From: Artemia franciscana | Lineage: Eukaryota > Arthropoda > Branchiopoda > Anostraca > Artemiidae | NCBI RefSeq assembly: GCF_032884065.1 | Contig: NC_088869.1 | Span: forward strand, 1-64,000 | DNA: 64,000 bases | Direction: 5' to 3' | Shown: piece by piece, positions 24,137 through 35,989 of the stretch | Layout of the letters: every line of letters begins with the position of its first letter | Numbering within the stretch: the first letter of the stretch is position 1 | Position numbers and translations under genes: made by a program | Notes under the pieces: model-generated | What the model saw: the letters and a program-made list of their open reading frames with translations, nothing else | Told to the model about the DNA's origin: nothing | The model's database searches: none

Positions 24137-25300
24137 TAGTTCTTAGATCTTGCTATTTGGGGCTTAGGATACGAATCATTATCTACCTTTGGTTCTTATC
24201 CTAATGCAATTTCAGTAGGTCATGAAGGAGACAAGGTGGAGTTTTGTCCCCTTATATATTAAATACTAGCTGCTGATAAACTTTTCCTGCTGATAAATGA
24301 GTCAAAATCTACTGGCTCCTCATTTCATTGAGGAGCTTTTGACAATATTTCGTATGCTTCTGCTCTTACTAGTGGTAGGATAACCTGTGGTTAGTTCTTA
24401 TATCTTGCTATTTGGGGCTTAGGATACGAATCATTATCTACCTTTGGTTCTTATCCTAATGCAATTTCTGTAGGTCATGAAGGAGACAAGGTGGAGTTTT
24501 GTCCCCTTATATATTAAATACTAGCTGCTGATAAACTTTTCCTGCTGATAAATGAGTCAAAATCTACTGGCTCCTCATTTCATTGAGGAACTTTTCACAA
24601 TATTTCGTATGCTTCTGCTCTTACTAGTGGTAGGATAACGTGTGGTTAGTTCTTAGATCTTGCTATTTGGGGCTTAGGATACAAATCATTGTCTACCTTT
24701 GATTCTTATCCTAATGCAATTTCAGTAGGTCATGAAGGAGACAAGGTGGAGTTTTGTCCCCTTATATATTAAATACTAGCTGCTGATAAACTTTTCCTGC
24801 TGATAAATGAGTCAAAATCTACTGGCTCCTCATTTCATTGAGGAGCTTTTGACAATATTTCGTATGCTTCTGCTCTTACTAGTGGTTGGTAGGATAACCT
24901 GTGGTTAGTTCTTAGATCTTGCTATTTGGGGCTTAGGATACGAATCATTATCTACCTTTGGTTCTTATCCTAATGCAATTTCTGTAGGTCATGAAGGAGA
25001 CAAGGTGGAGTTTTGTCCCCTTATATATTAAATACTAGCTGCTGATAAACTTTTCCTGCTGATAAATGAGTCAAAATCTACTGGCTCCTCATTTCATTGA
25101 GGAGCTTTTGACAATATTTCGTATGCTTCTGCTCTTACTAGTGGTTGGTAGGATAACCTGTGGTTAGTTCTTAGATCTTGCTATTTGGGGCTTAGGATAC
25201 AAATCATTGTCTACCTTTGATTCTTATCCTAATGCAATTTCAGTAGGTCATGAAGGAGACAAGGTGGAGTTTTGTCCCCTTATATATTAAATATTAATGT
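24137..25300 (+). repeat. 255/259-bp tandem array, about 4.5 units
   Basis: TAGTTCTTAGATCTTGC-like text starts units at 24137, 24392, 24647, 24906 and 25165. Two units are 259 bp because of a 4-base TTGG duplication at the AGTGG junction. Units are nearly identical, so the array is recent. In one frame each unit encodes protein-like text containing GAFDNISYAS, broken by a few stops, followed in the flank by a LINE YADD segment in the same frame sense, so the unit may derive from a LINE. Confidence 0.92.
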
Positions 25301-25344
25301 TCGGTTGAGTGTCTTTGTTTATTATCTACAACCATTGTCTTTTG

Positions 25345-25476
25345 GGAAGGGGTGTACCTTCTATTGCATATGCTGATGATATTGTTTTAATGAGTCGTTC
25401 TAATGCTGGTCTAATGAAGAATTTAATTCCTTTTCTAGTAAACTTAAAGACTGAGGCCTTTCTAAAAGTGTTTTAG
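25345..25476 (+). pseudogene. LINE reverse-transcriptase fragment with YADD
   Basis: The frame reads GVPSIAYADDIVLMSRSNAG and continues to a TAG at 25474-25476. Y-A-D-D is the catalytic motif of reverse transcriptase, and the following hydrophobic-LMSRS-N-A-G text is typical of Jockey/CR1-type non-LTR elements. Only this palm segment remains; it follows directly on the 255-bp tandem array. Confidence 0.75.
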
Positions 25477-26813
25477 AATGTCATAAGTTTATAAATGCCA
25501 TATGTCGAATATAATTATAAATATATAATATCAAATATAATTTTATAATGTCATAAATGTCATTTCAAATGCAATATTCATGTTTCACTTCCTTACATTT
25601 TAATGCATATTGTATTTATAGCCTTTATCACTAGGTTCCAGAATGTGCCTATTACTACAGAGGCTGATGATTTTATTTTAAAGTCATTTTAAAACTTTAA
25701 TTCGCTTTTAGCGTTAATAATGTTAAGTTTATGTTTATTAGCGTTAAAAACGTTAATTTCAAAAAACGGCTATGTCAATATTTTCTTGTTAATGTAAACG
25801 ACTAAGTTAAATCAATTTTTAATAGATACGTTATATTTCCGGTTTCATATGCTCCTGTTTATCTTAGGTTGTCTTATTTCGTTCAGCTCGAATTCTAGGA
25901 CGATAGTAGTTTCAAGAACAAATTAAAAAGGCTTTCGGATCCATCATGCCACTTGTTTTTACCATCGTGATATTTTAAGTTTTAACTTTGATGCAGTAGC
26001 CCTCCAACAAGTTCTTTATCCATCCCCTTCTTTTTCATGGTTTTAAATTTGTGATTTTTCTTAAAGTTGGGTTTTTATCGTAAATTTTTACTTGACTTTC
26101 CAATATATTTTAGTAGCAATGAACTAGTCTCAAGATATAAATTTAATAAGCCGCTGAAAATAGCTAAGATTAAAATAAATACCTTAACTGGAAAAAATTC
26201 TTATGTTTAATTCTAATACTGATTCAATCTTTCAATTTTTTGACTGATTCCATCTAATACTGATCAAATGAATCAAATTATGCAATCAGTAATGAATCCA
26301 TAAGGGACAAATTCTATTCAGTTCTTTGGGATTATGACGTGATTGATCCAGAATTCATTGCTTTGTTTGAATTGTTTGTTGAGTGTTTCTGTAAATTTAT
26401 TTATTTTCTACTCTACTCAATTTTTAGAGATTTGAATAAATAGACTTCAAACACTAAATTCATGAATAATTAGTTATAATAGCTCTAAAAAAACGTCATG
26501 GGCATGCGCAAGATTTTTCTCGTTGCATTTGAAGGGAGGAGGAAGGGCATATACCTGTCAAAACAACTAAAAAAGAAGTGAATTATACAAGACTAAAAGG
26601 GAATTTATGAAGGATATCCAAAAATACCAGGAAGAGTCGCTCAAAACACAGAGTATTTTGATGCCATATGTTATTTTGCAGAAGACTGGCATAAGCCTAG
26701 ATTTCATATCTTATCTTACAGAAGACTGACATAAAAAAAAGTCTTTTTAAATTTTTTTTTCGTTTTTTAAATTAAATTTTAAAGTCAAGTAAAATTATGG
26801 ATACGTGAGTTGC

Positions 26814-26816
<3 letters not shown>
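25477..26816. other. Long non-coding stretch
   Basis: Very AT-rich. No exon or RNA gene was recognised. Confidence 0.35.

Positions 26817-26861
<45 letters not shown>
26817..26861 (+). repeat. Poly(A) tract, 45 bases
   Basis: An uninterrupted A run. It could be the tail of a retroposed sequence, but no coding body or target-site duplication was recognised to its left. Confidence 0.9.
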
Positions 26862-26862
<1 letters not shown>

Positions 26863-27359
26863 AGAACACAATTATTAAAACCTGAATATTTTTAGGATGT
26901 ATGTTTTTTACTATTGATGGTGTCCCTATTTCGTTGGAGCAGTTAATCCAAAACTATTTTGGAGTTCACGCAATGAGTCTAGTCAAGTAAAATGAACTTG
27001 AAGACATTCTCCGGTAGAGTCCACTCCCACCCAGTCACTTTGAAGTTCCCTTAAACTTACAAAAATCATTCATGGCTAGTCAGTATGTTTTCACAAAAAC
27101 TACTTGGTATCCGATATTTAACCATTTTTCTCAATTCCGACATTAGTTCCTGTTTTTCTAGGAAAAGTCCCACAATAAAAGAATTGAAACGGGGAGGTAG
27201 TTGAGTTGAACAATTGATTAACAACCAAATCAAACAAATAAGATTCTTTGCACTGTCTTACTTATATGCTGATTTTATTGAGTCATTCAACAACCAGTCT
27301 AATTCAAAACTTTTGAGAATGCTTTCTATAATGCTTCTAAAGATAAAAAACGTAAAGAA

Positions 27360-27682
27360 TACGGCATTAGACTTTACAGTCCCTACCGGCAGTGCTGATC
27401 TCTGTTTCTTGGCCATTCAGCCAGGAAGTGCAATGGGAGCGGGGGGGGGGGGGGGGGTTCGGGTTCCAACCATCCTGTGCTTTCGCACACCCTTCCTGTT
27501 TACCTTCCCCAAATTTCTCCGGGTGCCCATTTAGAGCTGGGTTGACTCTGCCTGAACTTACAGAGTCACGCCACTGACCCCCGTCGCAAACTAAATAATT
27601 GGGTACACTAGGATTCGAACCCTCGCCCTCTCAGACAAAGATCCAGAATCCAGCGCACAAACCCACTCGGCCAGAACAGCTT
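27360..27682 (-). mobile_element. tRNA-derived SINE (family A), copy 1
   Basis: On the minus strand the head (27600-27682) reads like a Leu/Ser-type tRNA: A-box TGGCCGAGTGG and B-box GGTTCGAATCC, the two internal RNA polymerase III promoter boxes, correctly spaced. The body runs left to about 27360 and shares GGGGAAGGTAAACAGGAAGG-like text and a terminal ATCAGCACTGCCGGTAGGGA with the other copies. A G run interrupts the body. Open frames over it are not genes. Confidence 0.8.
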
Positions 27683-27814
27683 CTAAAGATAGAAACTTTT
27701 CTATTAGCATAAGTCAGTTGATTTGACTTGTTAGAATAATAGCCGGAATTTAATAAAAAGGATTCCTTGCATTGCTTTGCTTGTTCAAGTCCTTAACAAA
27801 CAGTAAACACTAAC

Positions 27815-27926
27815 CTTCTTGATATGTTGGAAAAGTTTCTATTGGATCTAATCTGGTTCCCTTTTTCTTGGTAGCACTTCGACTCCCAGAACTGCCATTT
27901 TCACTTGTCTGTCTTGAACTGCTGCT
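27815..27926 (-). CDS. Exon 3 (or 4) of the minus-strand F-E-G-F gene
   Basis: On the minus strand the exon starts after a TTTTAG acceptor (27927-27932) and stops before a GTTAGT donor (27809-27814). Entered in phase 0, it is open for 37 codons and leaves in phase 1. It encodes a Ser-rich segment (SSSSRQTSENGSSGSRS) followed by a basic ATKKKGTRLDP stretch. The phase matches the exon at 30667-30947, which ends in phase 0. No family was recognised. The following exon, which must start in phase 1, was not found in the ~7 kb to the left. Confidence 0.6.
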
Positions 27927-28734
27927 CTAAAACGATATAATGAGGTATGATGAGGTGAGTAAGCAAAAAAGAAACACCGATTCACTATTACTCCTTTTTA
28001 GTGTGCTTCGGTTTAGTTTCAATGAGGCTTAAAAGGAAGGTTAACGATGTCAGCTGTTTTACCCTCTCCACCCAGGAGACAAAGATTAACTAATAATTGT
28101 GTGATTTTGGAAAATGAGGCGTTTAAAAAAAAAAAAACTTTTGAAGCTCATCAAGGCACATTAAAGACACATCAATTTACTTCCGGATAAAAAAAAAAAA
28201 AAAAAAAAAAAAAACAAAAAAAAAACAAAAAAAAAACACCCTAACTCAGAAGCAATTATAAATGACTAACGATACAACCATTTTTAAACTAGGTTGGCAC
28301 TTATTGTGAGACATAAGTGGTCAACAATAAGATGACACTTATTATACCTCACAATGGTATCTTATGGTAAGACGTAACATGTTAAAATTTATGGTATCTT
28401 GAAATACTCCTTTTCTTCAATCTATGGAGACAATTCGAGGAGGTAATCGATCATATTCCTTATTAGGAATGTCAGGTCTGATTTAAAAACAATCAAAAAT
28501 AATTAATATTAGGAGATAAGTCAAATATCTGAAGTGCCACAGAATTCCTCTGCTAAAGATGTCGCGGCTCCGAAACCTGTCATAGTTTTTACTGACTGAA
28601 TGTTTCTCACAAAACAACCTATAAGGTTTCTTTAAAAGGCAGAATTACTTGCTTCTTGAGAAATAGAATTTATTTGTCTACATAGATCTGTCACTCAGAA
28701 TGAGTAAGCCCAGTTGTAAAAAAATTATTTCGCT

Positions 28735-29020
28735 TGCTGACCATTGGTCTGCAAAGTGCAGGTATTGATCTCCAGATTCATTGCCTTTGGCCGGGAGTGC
28801 AATCCGTGGTTGGAGACAAATCATCCGACACTTCTCGTGTTTTCCCCAACATTTCTCCAGGCACTCGTTTTGAGCTGGGTCGAGTCTGGCAGAGCTAACA
28901 GAGTCACATTGCTGATACCCGTTCTAAACCATAAAACCAGCAATACCAGGACTCGGATTCTTGTTTTCACGCACAAAGGATATCAAATCTAGCGCACTAA
29001 CCCCTCGACAAGGATGGCAC
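28735..29020 (-). mobile_element. tRNA-derived SINE (family A), copy 2
   Basis: Diverged copy of the element at 27360-27682 in the same orientation. The head at 28940-29020 retains an A-box-like GTCGAGGGGTTAGTGCGC and a B-box-like GAATCCGAGTCC; the body retains GACCCAGCTCAAAACGAGTG and GGAGAAATGTTGGGGAAAA. It sits in an intron of the minus-strand gene. Confidence 0.7.
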
Positions 29021-29068
29021 AAAAAAAGGTGTTCCTTTCTTTTATCTTTAATATAAAACTTAATTTAC

Positions 29069-29203
29069 ATGTTTAACAGTGGAGATGTTTTTGCCACTCC
29101 CGATGGAGGGCTGATTCCATCTAAGCCATCTGTTGATGTCTGCAAGGTTTGACATATCCATAAAATCTGGTGATGAAAGACTTGCGGCATAGTAGGTCTG
29201 GTT
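29069..29203 (-). CDS. Candidate 45-codon cassette exon of the minus-strand gene
   Basis: Between a TTAATAG acceptor (29204-29210) and a GTAAAT donor (29063-29068) lies a frame of exactly 135 bases. Entered in phase 0 it is fully open and leaves in phase 0, so it can be included or skipped without changing the frame between exons 30667-30947 and 27815-27926. It encodes aromatic- and Ser-rich text including YYAASLSSPDFMDM and INRWLRWNQPS. No family was recognised. The acceptor has a poor pyrimidine tract. It could instead be chance; the phase fit is the main support. Confidence 0.35.
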
Positions 29204-30666
29204 CTATTAAATGTGTTAATACCAAACCTTTCAATTATAAATCTTATGCACAATCTAGTGGTATACTTCCTTTACCTATATGAAGGTCAACGTTTTCTTA
29301 ACTTAGTAAGCACTTGGCGGTATCAATAAATGGACAAAAAATAGAAGTTAAAACGGGGATAAGTCCTATTTTTAGACAGTGAAAATAGATACAAGATTAT
29401 TTATACGATTTATGTCGAAGCTGTTACGAAAGGAAAAATGCTTGAAAAAATCTCATAACTTATTGGTCTTTTTACTGGCTAAAAATTTGGTACACGAGGT
29501 TTTAAAAGCTCTTGCATTAAAGGAAAATTGCTGGTAAAAATCCTGTGGTTATTAAACTTTTCATTCTTTTTACTGGTTTAAAGCTTTACACAAAAGGTTT
29601 TAAAACCTCTTGTGCCACAGAGAAATGATTTGAAAAAAAAAATCTTGTAGCTATTAAAATTTTAGCTTTTTTTACTTGCTAAAGAATATTACATAAGCGG
29701 TTTTAAAACCTCTAGTGCCTCAGGGAAAAGGCATATAGAAAATCTTGTGACTTATAAACTTTTTGTTCTTTTTACTGGCTAAAAATTTTGCACACGAGGT
29801 TTTAAAACCAGCCCGCTTTGACAAAATTGGCAAGCGCGTCCCAGAAATAAGGACGAATGTGCCTGGTCAACGAAATACGTCACAAATGTAAGCCCCGTGA
29901 TTAAAAGAAAGGAACGAATTAATTTTATATGTAACCCACCATACAACAATAGAAGATTAGGCACAATGAAAAAAAAAAGAAAAAAAACTAAATATAAACA
30001 TATATAAAAAACACGAAAAATCAAAATTCAGCAAACAGCACTGTAGATCAAGCACGTAGATACAGTATGAGAAAGACCAAAGAGCTTTTACACGAGCTTG
30101 ATCTTTGAGCTAGGTAGCTGAATTAAAATATTGCCAATTCATAGTCATTTCTGGTATATTTCTGGTGTAAAGAGGGAGTCAGAGGAGAAAAAACTGATAA
30201 GCTGAAGAAGAAAAACCGAAGGTACTTGAAAAAAGTTCATCTAATCTTTAGTTTCTCTGTATTAGATAGCCCATTCCCCATTAGTGAAACATAATAAATA
30301 GCTAGTGAAGCAACTACTGAATAAAATGTGAGAAAACTTTTCAAATCTATTTTCTCTTTGATGGTACCAACAACCTTTGACTTGAAGGGCAACTTACTTA
30401 CTTTAAGTTACTTAAGTTGTTTAGCACCATCTGGCAGTTGACCTACCTGTTCGATGCCCTCTACTTGCTTGATGGGTTAGTAGTCGGTTGATCTTTTAGT
30501 TATGTTGACCACTCAGCAAATGTGTTGAATTTGTTGTTGTATTCTCCCAGGATTCGTCAACTCTGTTCTTGAAGCTATTAATGTTTGGTACTTGGATGGC
30601 ATGATTAAATAGTTATTACAACATTAAATAGTTATTCTAATTATAATTCGGAAAAATGAAACTTAC

Positions 30667-30947
30667 CTTAGATTGTTTTTGTGTCACCTTTTCATCTGTT
30701 CTGTCCGAAGAAGTCTTGTTTAAGGTTTCTTCTTTAAAGCTAGGGGTATCAACTATATTGTCTTGGCTTTGATACACATTTTCTGTCTTCTGCAGATGAT
30801 CATCTCCTTTTGTTTTCTTTTTTGCTGAAACTTTATCTGAACTTGTTGCTTTTGGCACTAGAGAAGCCACTGCTTTAGAGTCATTTCCTTGATAAGATAG
30901 GATATCAGATGAATTGACGATTCCTTTTTCATCTTCTAAGTTGTTTC
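30667..30947 (-). CDS. Exon 2 of the minus-strand F-E-G-F gene
   Basis: Starts after a TTTGTAG acceptor (30948-30954) and ends at a consensus GTAAGT donor (30661-30666). It is entered in phase 1, as required by the exon at 33448-33566, and exits in phase 0 after 93 codons without a stop. The product is hydrophilic, rich in Ser, Lys, Asp, Glu and Gln, with a basic SAKKKTKGDD patch and no hydrophobic core, so it is probably disordered. This suggests, but does not prove, a nuclear or regulatory protein. Confidence 0.7.
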
Positions 30948-33177
30948 CTACAAAGGGGAATATCCAAATAATATTTTTTTTTATTATTCACAGAAATGAC
31001 TCAAATGCTAAGTTTCCAACCTGTTTTTGTTTTGAGAAAAATGAATGAATGTGGATGTAAGAAGCAAATTTATTAAATTTACTAATTCTTAGCAGTATTT
31101 TTGAGCAATCTGACTACCCTCTGGCAGAAATCATTTTTAAAGTGTCAATCATCAGTTTAGTTAAAAAAAAAAAAAAATTAAGCCTCACTTAAGCTTTGAC
31201 AAATCTCCTAATGTGAAATACATACCATACATGGGCGAGCAGAGGGCTTTAGCCTTATGGAAGGTGGACTGTATCAGAGGAATTTTCTTGGGGAGAGGAA
31301 AAAGCAAGAAATGGGACACTCCAACAACCCCTAATAGGATTCCCCATATATCATTGATACACGTTCAAGCATATGTAGTTCAAGTTTTGTCAGGATATCC
31401 AATTATTTTTCAGTGTAAAACGTGAAAGAAACTCCTTAGAGGCTAACAAATCCCCCCCCCCCGACCCCTACGATTAATAGAAAGAAAGCTCTCAGGAAAG
31501 GAACAAATGAAAAAAAAACTTAAAATATGCAGATCTTGTAAAGAGCTATTGTGCTAATGAGTAAACCTGCTATGCTTGGGTCGCTATACTGACCCTTTGT
31601 AACAGTATGGAGCTCTTTAAAAAGTGTTCAAAGACTAAAAAAATGTTTTAATCATAGACGAGAACAAAACCAAGCTGGAAGTGCAAGCACTAGGATATAA
31701 AGTTTTTATCCCTTCTCTATTGCTGAGAGGCATCTTTTTAAACAGTTCTACACTTTTCTCATCTCAAATGGCAGTAAAAAGTTAAGCAAGCTGTCTTTTA
31801 ATGATGGTGGTCTACAGTAGGGCACATATTTGAAGTTAGAGGCAGAACCATAAAATTTAAATGTTGATTTTGCTTATTTTATTGCTCTAGTTACTAACAG
31901 TTAGTCCAAGATACTGAATATATAACGCAAGAAGAGGTTACCAAAGAAAGGTCTTAAAATCAAATATTGAGACACAACAATAAAAGTTGTCCATGTATCT
32001 TGCAATATTGTAAATCATCTCATTCAAATCAAAGTTGCCAGCCACTTTTTGTACCTTTATTTTTTTATTTTGCCTGATGGAAGTATAGAAAGCATTTTCC
32101 ATACTCAATTTTCAAGGACTTTTACTATTTTTTGGGATACTAAAACGCATTTGGTAGAAGCCATCCAGAAGTTCCATAACAAAACACAGATATTTTTAAT
32201 GCATCTATTACCTCAATCTTAGGTTACATGACTGACACACAGTCTTAAAATTCACCATTATTACCCAGAAACATTCCAAACTACCTAGCTATTACAAAAC
32301 TGAAGAGACTGTGACAACTGAATCCAACAGTAATGACAAGTAGCAGAACCTTTGTGCCCAATTAGCCTACTCTAAACAATAGCCTTCTATGTTTGCCATC
32401 GAATTCTTCCAAATATTTTCTATATGATTTGGAACTTTCATAGGTTGAAGTATCAAAAGAGGAGAAGAGGTCTCAGCTAAAATACCTCTCCCTAATATCA
32501 ACGGTGTGATTTAGAGGAGGCTGATAATGGTCACCTCTGTAACCCAGTTGGCAGAATGATTAAGGTTCATGCTAACATTTATAAATGTTATATTGATTTT
32601 CTACATTCCTATGATTTTAATACATCAGCACAGAGAGACAATTTTGCAATCTTCTTATAGCTGAGATTCAGCCTACTGAGATAAGACTTTATAAATGTAA
32701 CATATGTAAAATGTTTGATAACAAGTTTAATTGTCTTTAAGTAAAGGAACAAAAGCACAAATAATTTGCTTTACATTTCACTGTTTTAGCTTTTATCATA
32801 CTGAAAAGAAGAGAGTAGACAGCTGAATCATCACCTTGAGAATCGCCAGAAGAAGAAATCTTTCTCAGCCCAAATAGGGGTATATTGACTTAAGAAATGA
32901 ACTCCTTTTGTATTTAAACCCCCTCCATAATGACTGAATGATACTATTATACAGGCAATGCTACCAGCATTTGAATGATTATAAGATAAGTCACAAAAAA
33001 TTCACTTATCAGTTGAAAAAACTTTTCCTTTTTCAAAATTTGGAGAATCTAACTTAGTTTAAATTGTTACTGATTCCCTGCTAGAATTCTTCTTCTTGGG
33101 GAAAAACCTTATTTATAAATACTAATCATACAAATTTTATGGAGGCTCAACTCTTGCTCTTAACACATACGATAACA
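30948..33177 (-). other. Intron of the minus-strand gene
   Basis: AT-rich sequence between two phase-compatible exons; a C run lies at 31452-31462. No further exon was supported inside it. The open frame at 31213-31425 (+) has no recognisable content. Confidence 0.5.
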
Positions 33178-33360
33178 CAGTGGGTTGATGCTCTCCCGAA
33201 CCAATCAGCCTAGGGATCAATCCCAGATGAATCAAGATTGGGCAACAGGCTTGCTACTTGTCCCTCTGAAAAAGACCCAGAAACTGAAACGTTGTTTTAA
33301 CGTCTAAATGCGCCAGCAATGGCTCTGGAAGATCATTACCGCTATTATTTATTATTATAC
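33178..33360 (+). mobile_element. tRNA-like SINE (family B), copy 1
   Basis: Starts with an A-box-like AGTGGGTTGATGCTCTC and a B-box-like GGGATCAATCCC, then a body ending in GACCCAGAAACTGAAACGTT and GCTCTGGAAGATCATT and a TATTATTTATTATTAT tail. The same order is present at 48375-48565. The head only loosely fits a tRNA, so the promoter assignment is tentative. Confidence 0.55.
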
Positions 33361-33447
33361 TTGCTCTTTACTATACTAGAAAAATGCTACTTATTTTTTA
33401 TCAATATAACAGCATATAAAATGAACAATACAAAGTAGACTAGTTAC

Positions 33448-33566
33448 CTTCATTGTTCAAGGTAGCTCTTCCTTCAAACCCTTCAAATGATTCATCATCA
33501 CCAAAGCCTTCAAATGGCTGGTCTTCACCAAATCCCTCAAATTGCATATCACTCATAATGTCAAAA
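33448..33566 (-). CDS. First coding exon of the minus-strand F-E-G-F gene
   Basis: On the minus strand the exon begins after a CTTTTTTCAG acceptor (33567-33576), has a 10-base untranslated leader, then ATG at 33556, and ends at a GTAACT donor (33442-33447) in phase 1. The acceptor implies a non-coding 5' exon further right. The first 27 residues contain a perfect 9-residue period: F-E-G-F at residues 6-9, 15-18 and 24-27, separated by acidic residues (GEDQP, GDDES). Introns to the next exons are about 2.5, 1.5 and 1.1 kb. I do not recognise the family. Confidence 0.7.
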
Positions 33567-33576
33567 CTGAAAAAAG

Positions 33577-35989
33577 ATAAATCACTAAGACATTCTTGGT
33601 AAAATTATTGAGATAACAACATTATTTATTCCTTGATTATTAAATAATTTTTTTCTTCAGGTTTCATTTATTTATTCATAAAGATTTCTATTTGTTTTGA
33701 GTTTAGCAGATGACTATTTCTGCTCATTTTATGTTTTAATATTGCTCTTTAATTGTCTTTGAATCATTGTTTTTATTATTTGGTAGAAGGACCAAGTGTG
33801 TACAATACCTTTAAGAATCTTGACATGAAAAGGCTGAGCCGATATCATTTATTGCCCCTGTATCTTAGTTAGAATGGATTTTATTAAATACTCAGCATAG
33901 ATAAGTTGCCACAAAACACTTTTTTTCTATTATACCCTCCTTTGTGTTTTGAACTAAGGTGTTATTTTAGAAAGGAGTTAAAACAAGACAATCAATATTG
34001 ATGATTTTATCATCAAACTACATGATTCTATCTACAAACCAGGCTTGGTTGCTTTCATGCACAGGAAGTTTTATATCAAGTGCATGACATCTAATACAAG
34101 CCAATGAACTGGAATAGATTTATAGCTTACTATGCTTAAATAACTGTATAACATGCTTTGACAGGCAATGCACTGAACAGCACCTTTTATGCATACCTTC
34201 TTTGAGCGAAAGGATCCTAAAGATAGGTCCAAAGGGACCCCTAGGGAAAACTGAAAACTAAGGAAGACATAAACTTAATCAGGTTTTGAACCATGTCTTC
34301 TCCCCTCCAAGAAAAAATACTCTGATGCAACTATGGGAAAAACACTGGGTTACTGGTTCTGAGTCACTCTGCTTCAGGTCACATACTGTAAAAGCAGAAG
34401 CTGATGAGGAACTTATGAAGCAGCTACTATTGACTGTGCTGCTGCTGTGATATAAAAATTTCAAACTCAGTGATAGACATGTTTTCCAATTTGTTACAAG
34501 TGGTAGACAATCAGCTTGCACCTGAATTCAAATTCTAACATAATTAATAGGAAAATTTAACTTTTGTACCAAAAAATCACTTTATGTACCATAACTATCA
34601 CTCGGATGTACCATCCAAGCAAAGCACTTGTGCTGGCACCCCAATTTTGAATAGAAACCTTTGACTAGGTAAGTATACATAAGAATGAATAAATGAGGTA
34701 GGGACAAAGTGAGTATGCTACCTGATGCCTTTCTGTGCTCTTTCCAAACATAAAAATCATTTCACTCATAAATTCAATTTGAAACTCTCTAAAGGACCCA
34801 CCTTATTCCTTATTTTTGGCACAAAAAAAATCGGCTAAGAAAAGTGGTTTATAAAATACCAAACAATTATAAATATATTTTTCCCAAGGACTGCCATTTG
34901 GGACAATATTTGACACTACCACCAACTCACTTCACGGTAAAGCCCCCGAGATTAACACAACTGTGCACACTCCTTCAACCCAACCTATCCAAAACCCGTC
35001 TTTACACCCTCCAAGGAAGTTCCCATTTCCCTTAAATCTTTCTACATGCACCCATGCCAACCAAGGACTACCTGATTTCCATTTAGTCCTATATGGTTGG
35101 CTGAAAGGACAATCTGTCATCCTTCATCTACAGAACATACCCTAGCTATTTTAACCTTTCTCTCAATATAGCCCAAGAAAGCAGGATTGAACCACACTGT
35201 TTGTGCAGCCAACTGTTTGCAATAATTGGTCAGTTGGGTACCCAAAACAATCCATAGGCAAATTTCTCTGTAAAACATCAAGCAAATCTTTCTCAGTTTC
35301 TTGGATCAACCATGTTTCAGAAAAAACATTTGACCACCGTCATCCCTGTAGCTTCCAATATTCTAATATTGTTTTCCACTTATCTTTCATTTCTTCCAAA
35401 CTTTTTTCCACTTTGAAAAAAGACCCAGGGCCTTGGCTATTCAACCTTTAACATATTGACTGCTAATGCCAATGATAATATGACCCCCAAGTCTCTCTCT
35501 GCTTTGGACAAGATGATAGTCTGTCTTGATCCATCCATCCCTAACATATAGGATAAGATGATATTTATTTTGAAAAGGTTATCACAAGCTCTAAAAGCCA
35601 AATTTGCTTTATATGCCATGTAAGAATAAAGAAAATAAAATTTCAAATTAGTACATTAAGTCAACTTAACACACTGAACATGTTACATTAAGTCAAATAA
35701 ACAGTCAAGACATTGAAATGAAAAAAGGCAAAATCATCAAAGATAAAGGGCAAATCAGAAAGCTTGACAATTACTGATGGGGTTAAATTACAAAAACATT
35801 ACATATAAACAAAAATAAAAACAGCAATAGATGAGAAAGGGAACAATTTGTGGCAATATGCCATCAACAGGAAGAAAGACAAAGGAGTTGATTTTGGTAA
35901 GGACACAATCACAAATGATTATTAAGGTGCTCCAGAATAAAGGGGATAAAACTTTTATGAAACCTGTCTGTAGCAGCATGGATTGGACA
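33577..35989. other. Upstream region of the minus-strand gene; no supported exon
   Basis: Should contain the 5' non-coding exon and promoter of the minus-strand gene, but no promoter motif can be placed. Open frames at 34279-34521 (-) and 34963-35145 (+) show no family. The LINE 3' end begins to the right. Confidence 0.3.

Noticed and set aside
26817-26861. Poly(A) tract as the end of a processed pseudogene
   Set aside because: No exon-like body or flanking duplication was found beside it.
27600-27682. Functional tRNA gene
   Set aside because: The A and B boxes are good, but the tRNA-like part continues into a SINE body shared by other copies and the acceptor stem does not close convincingly.
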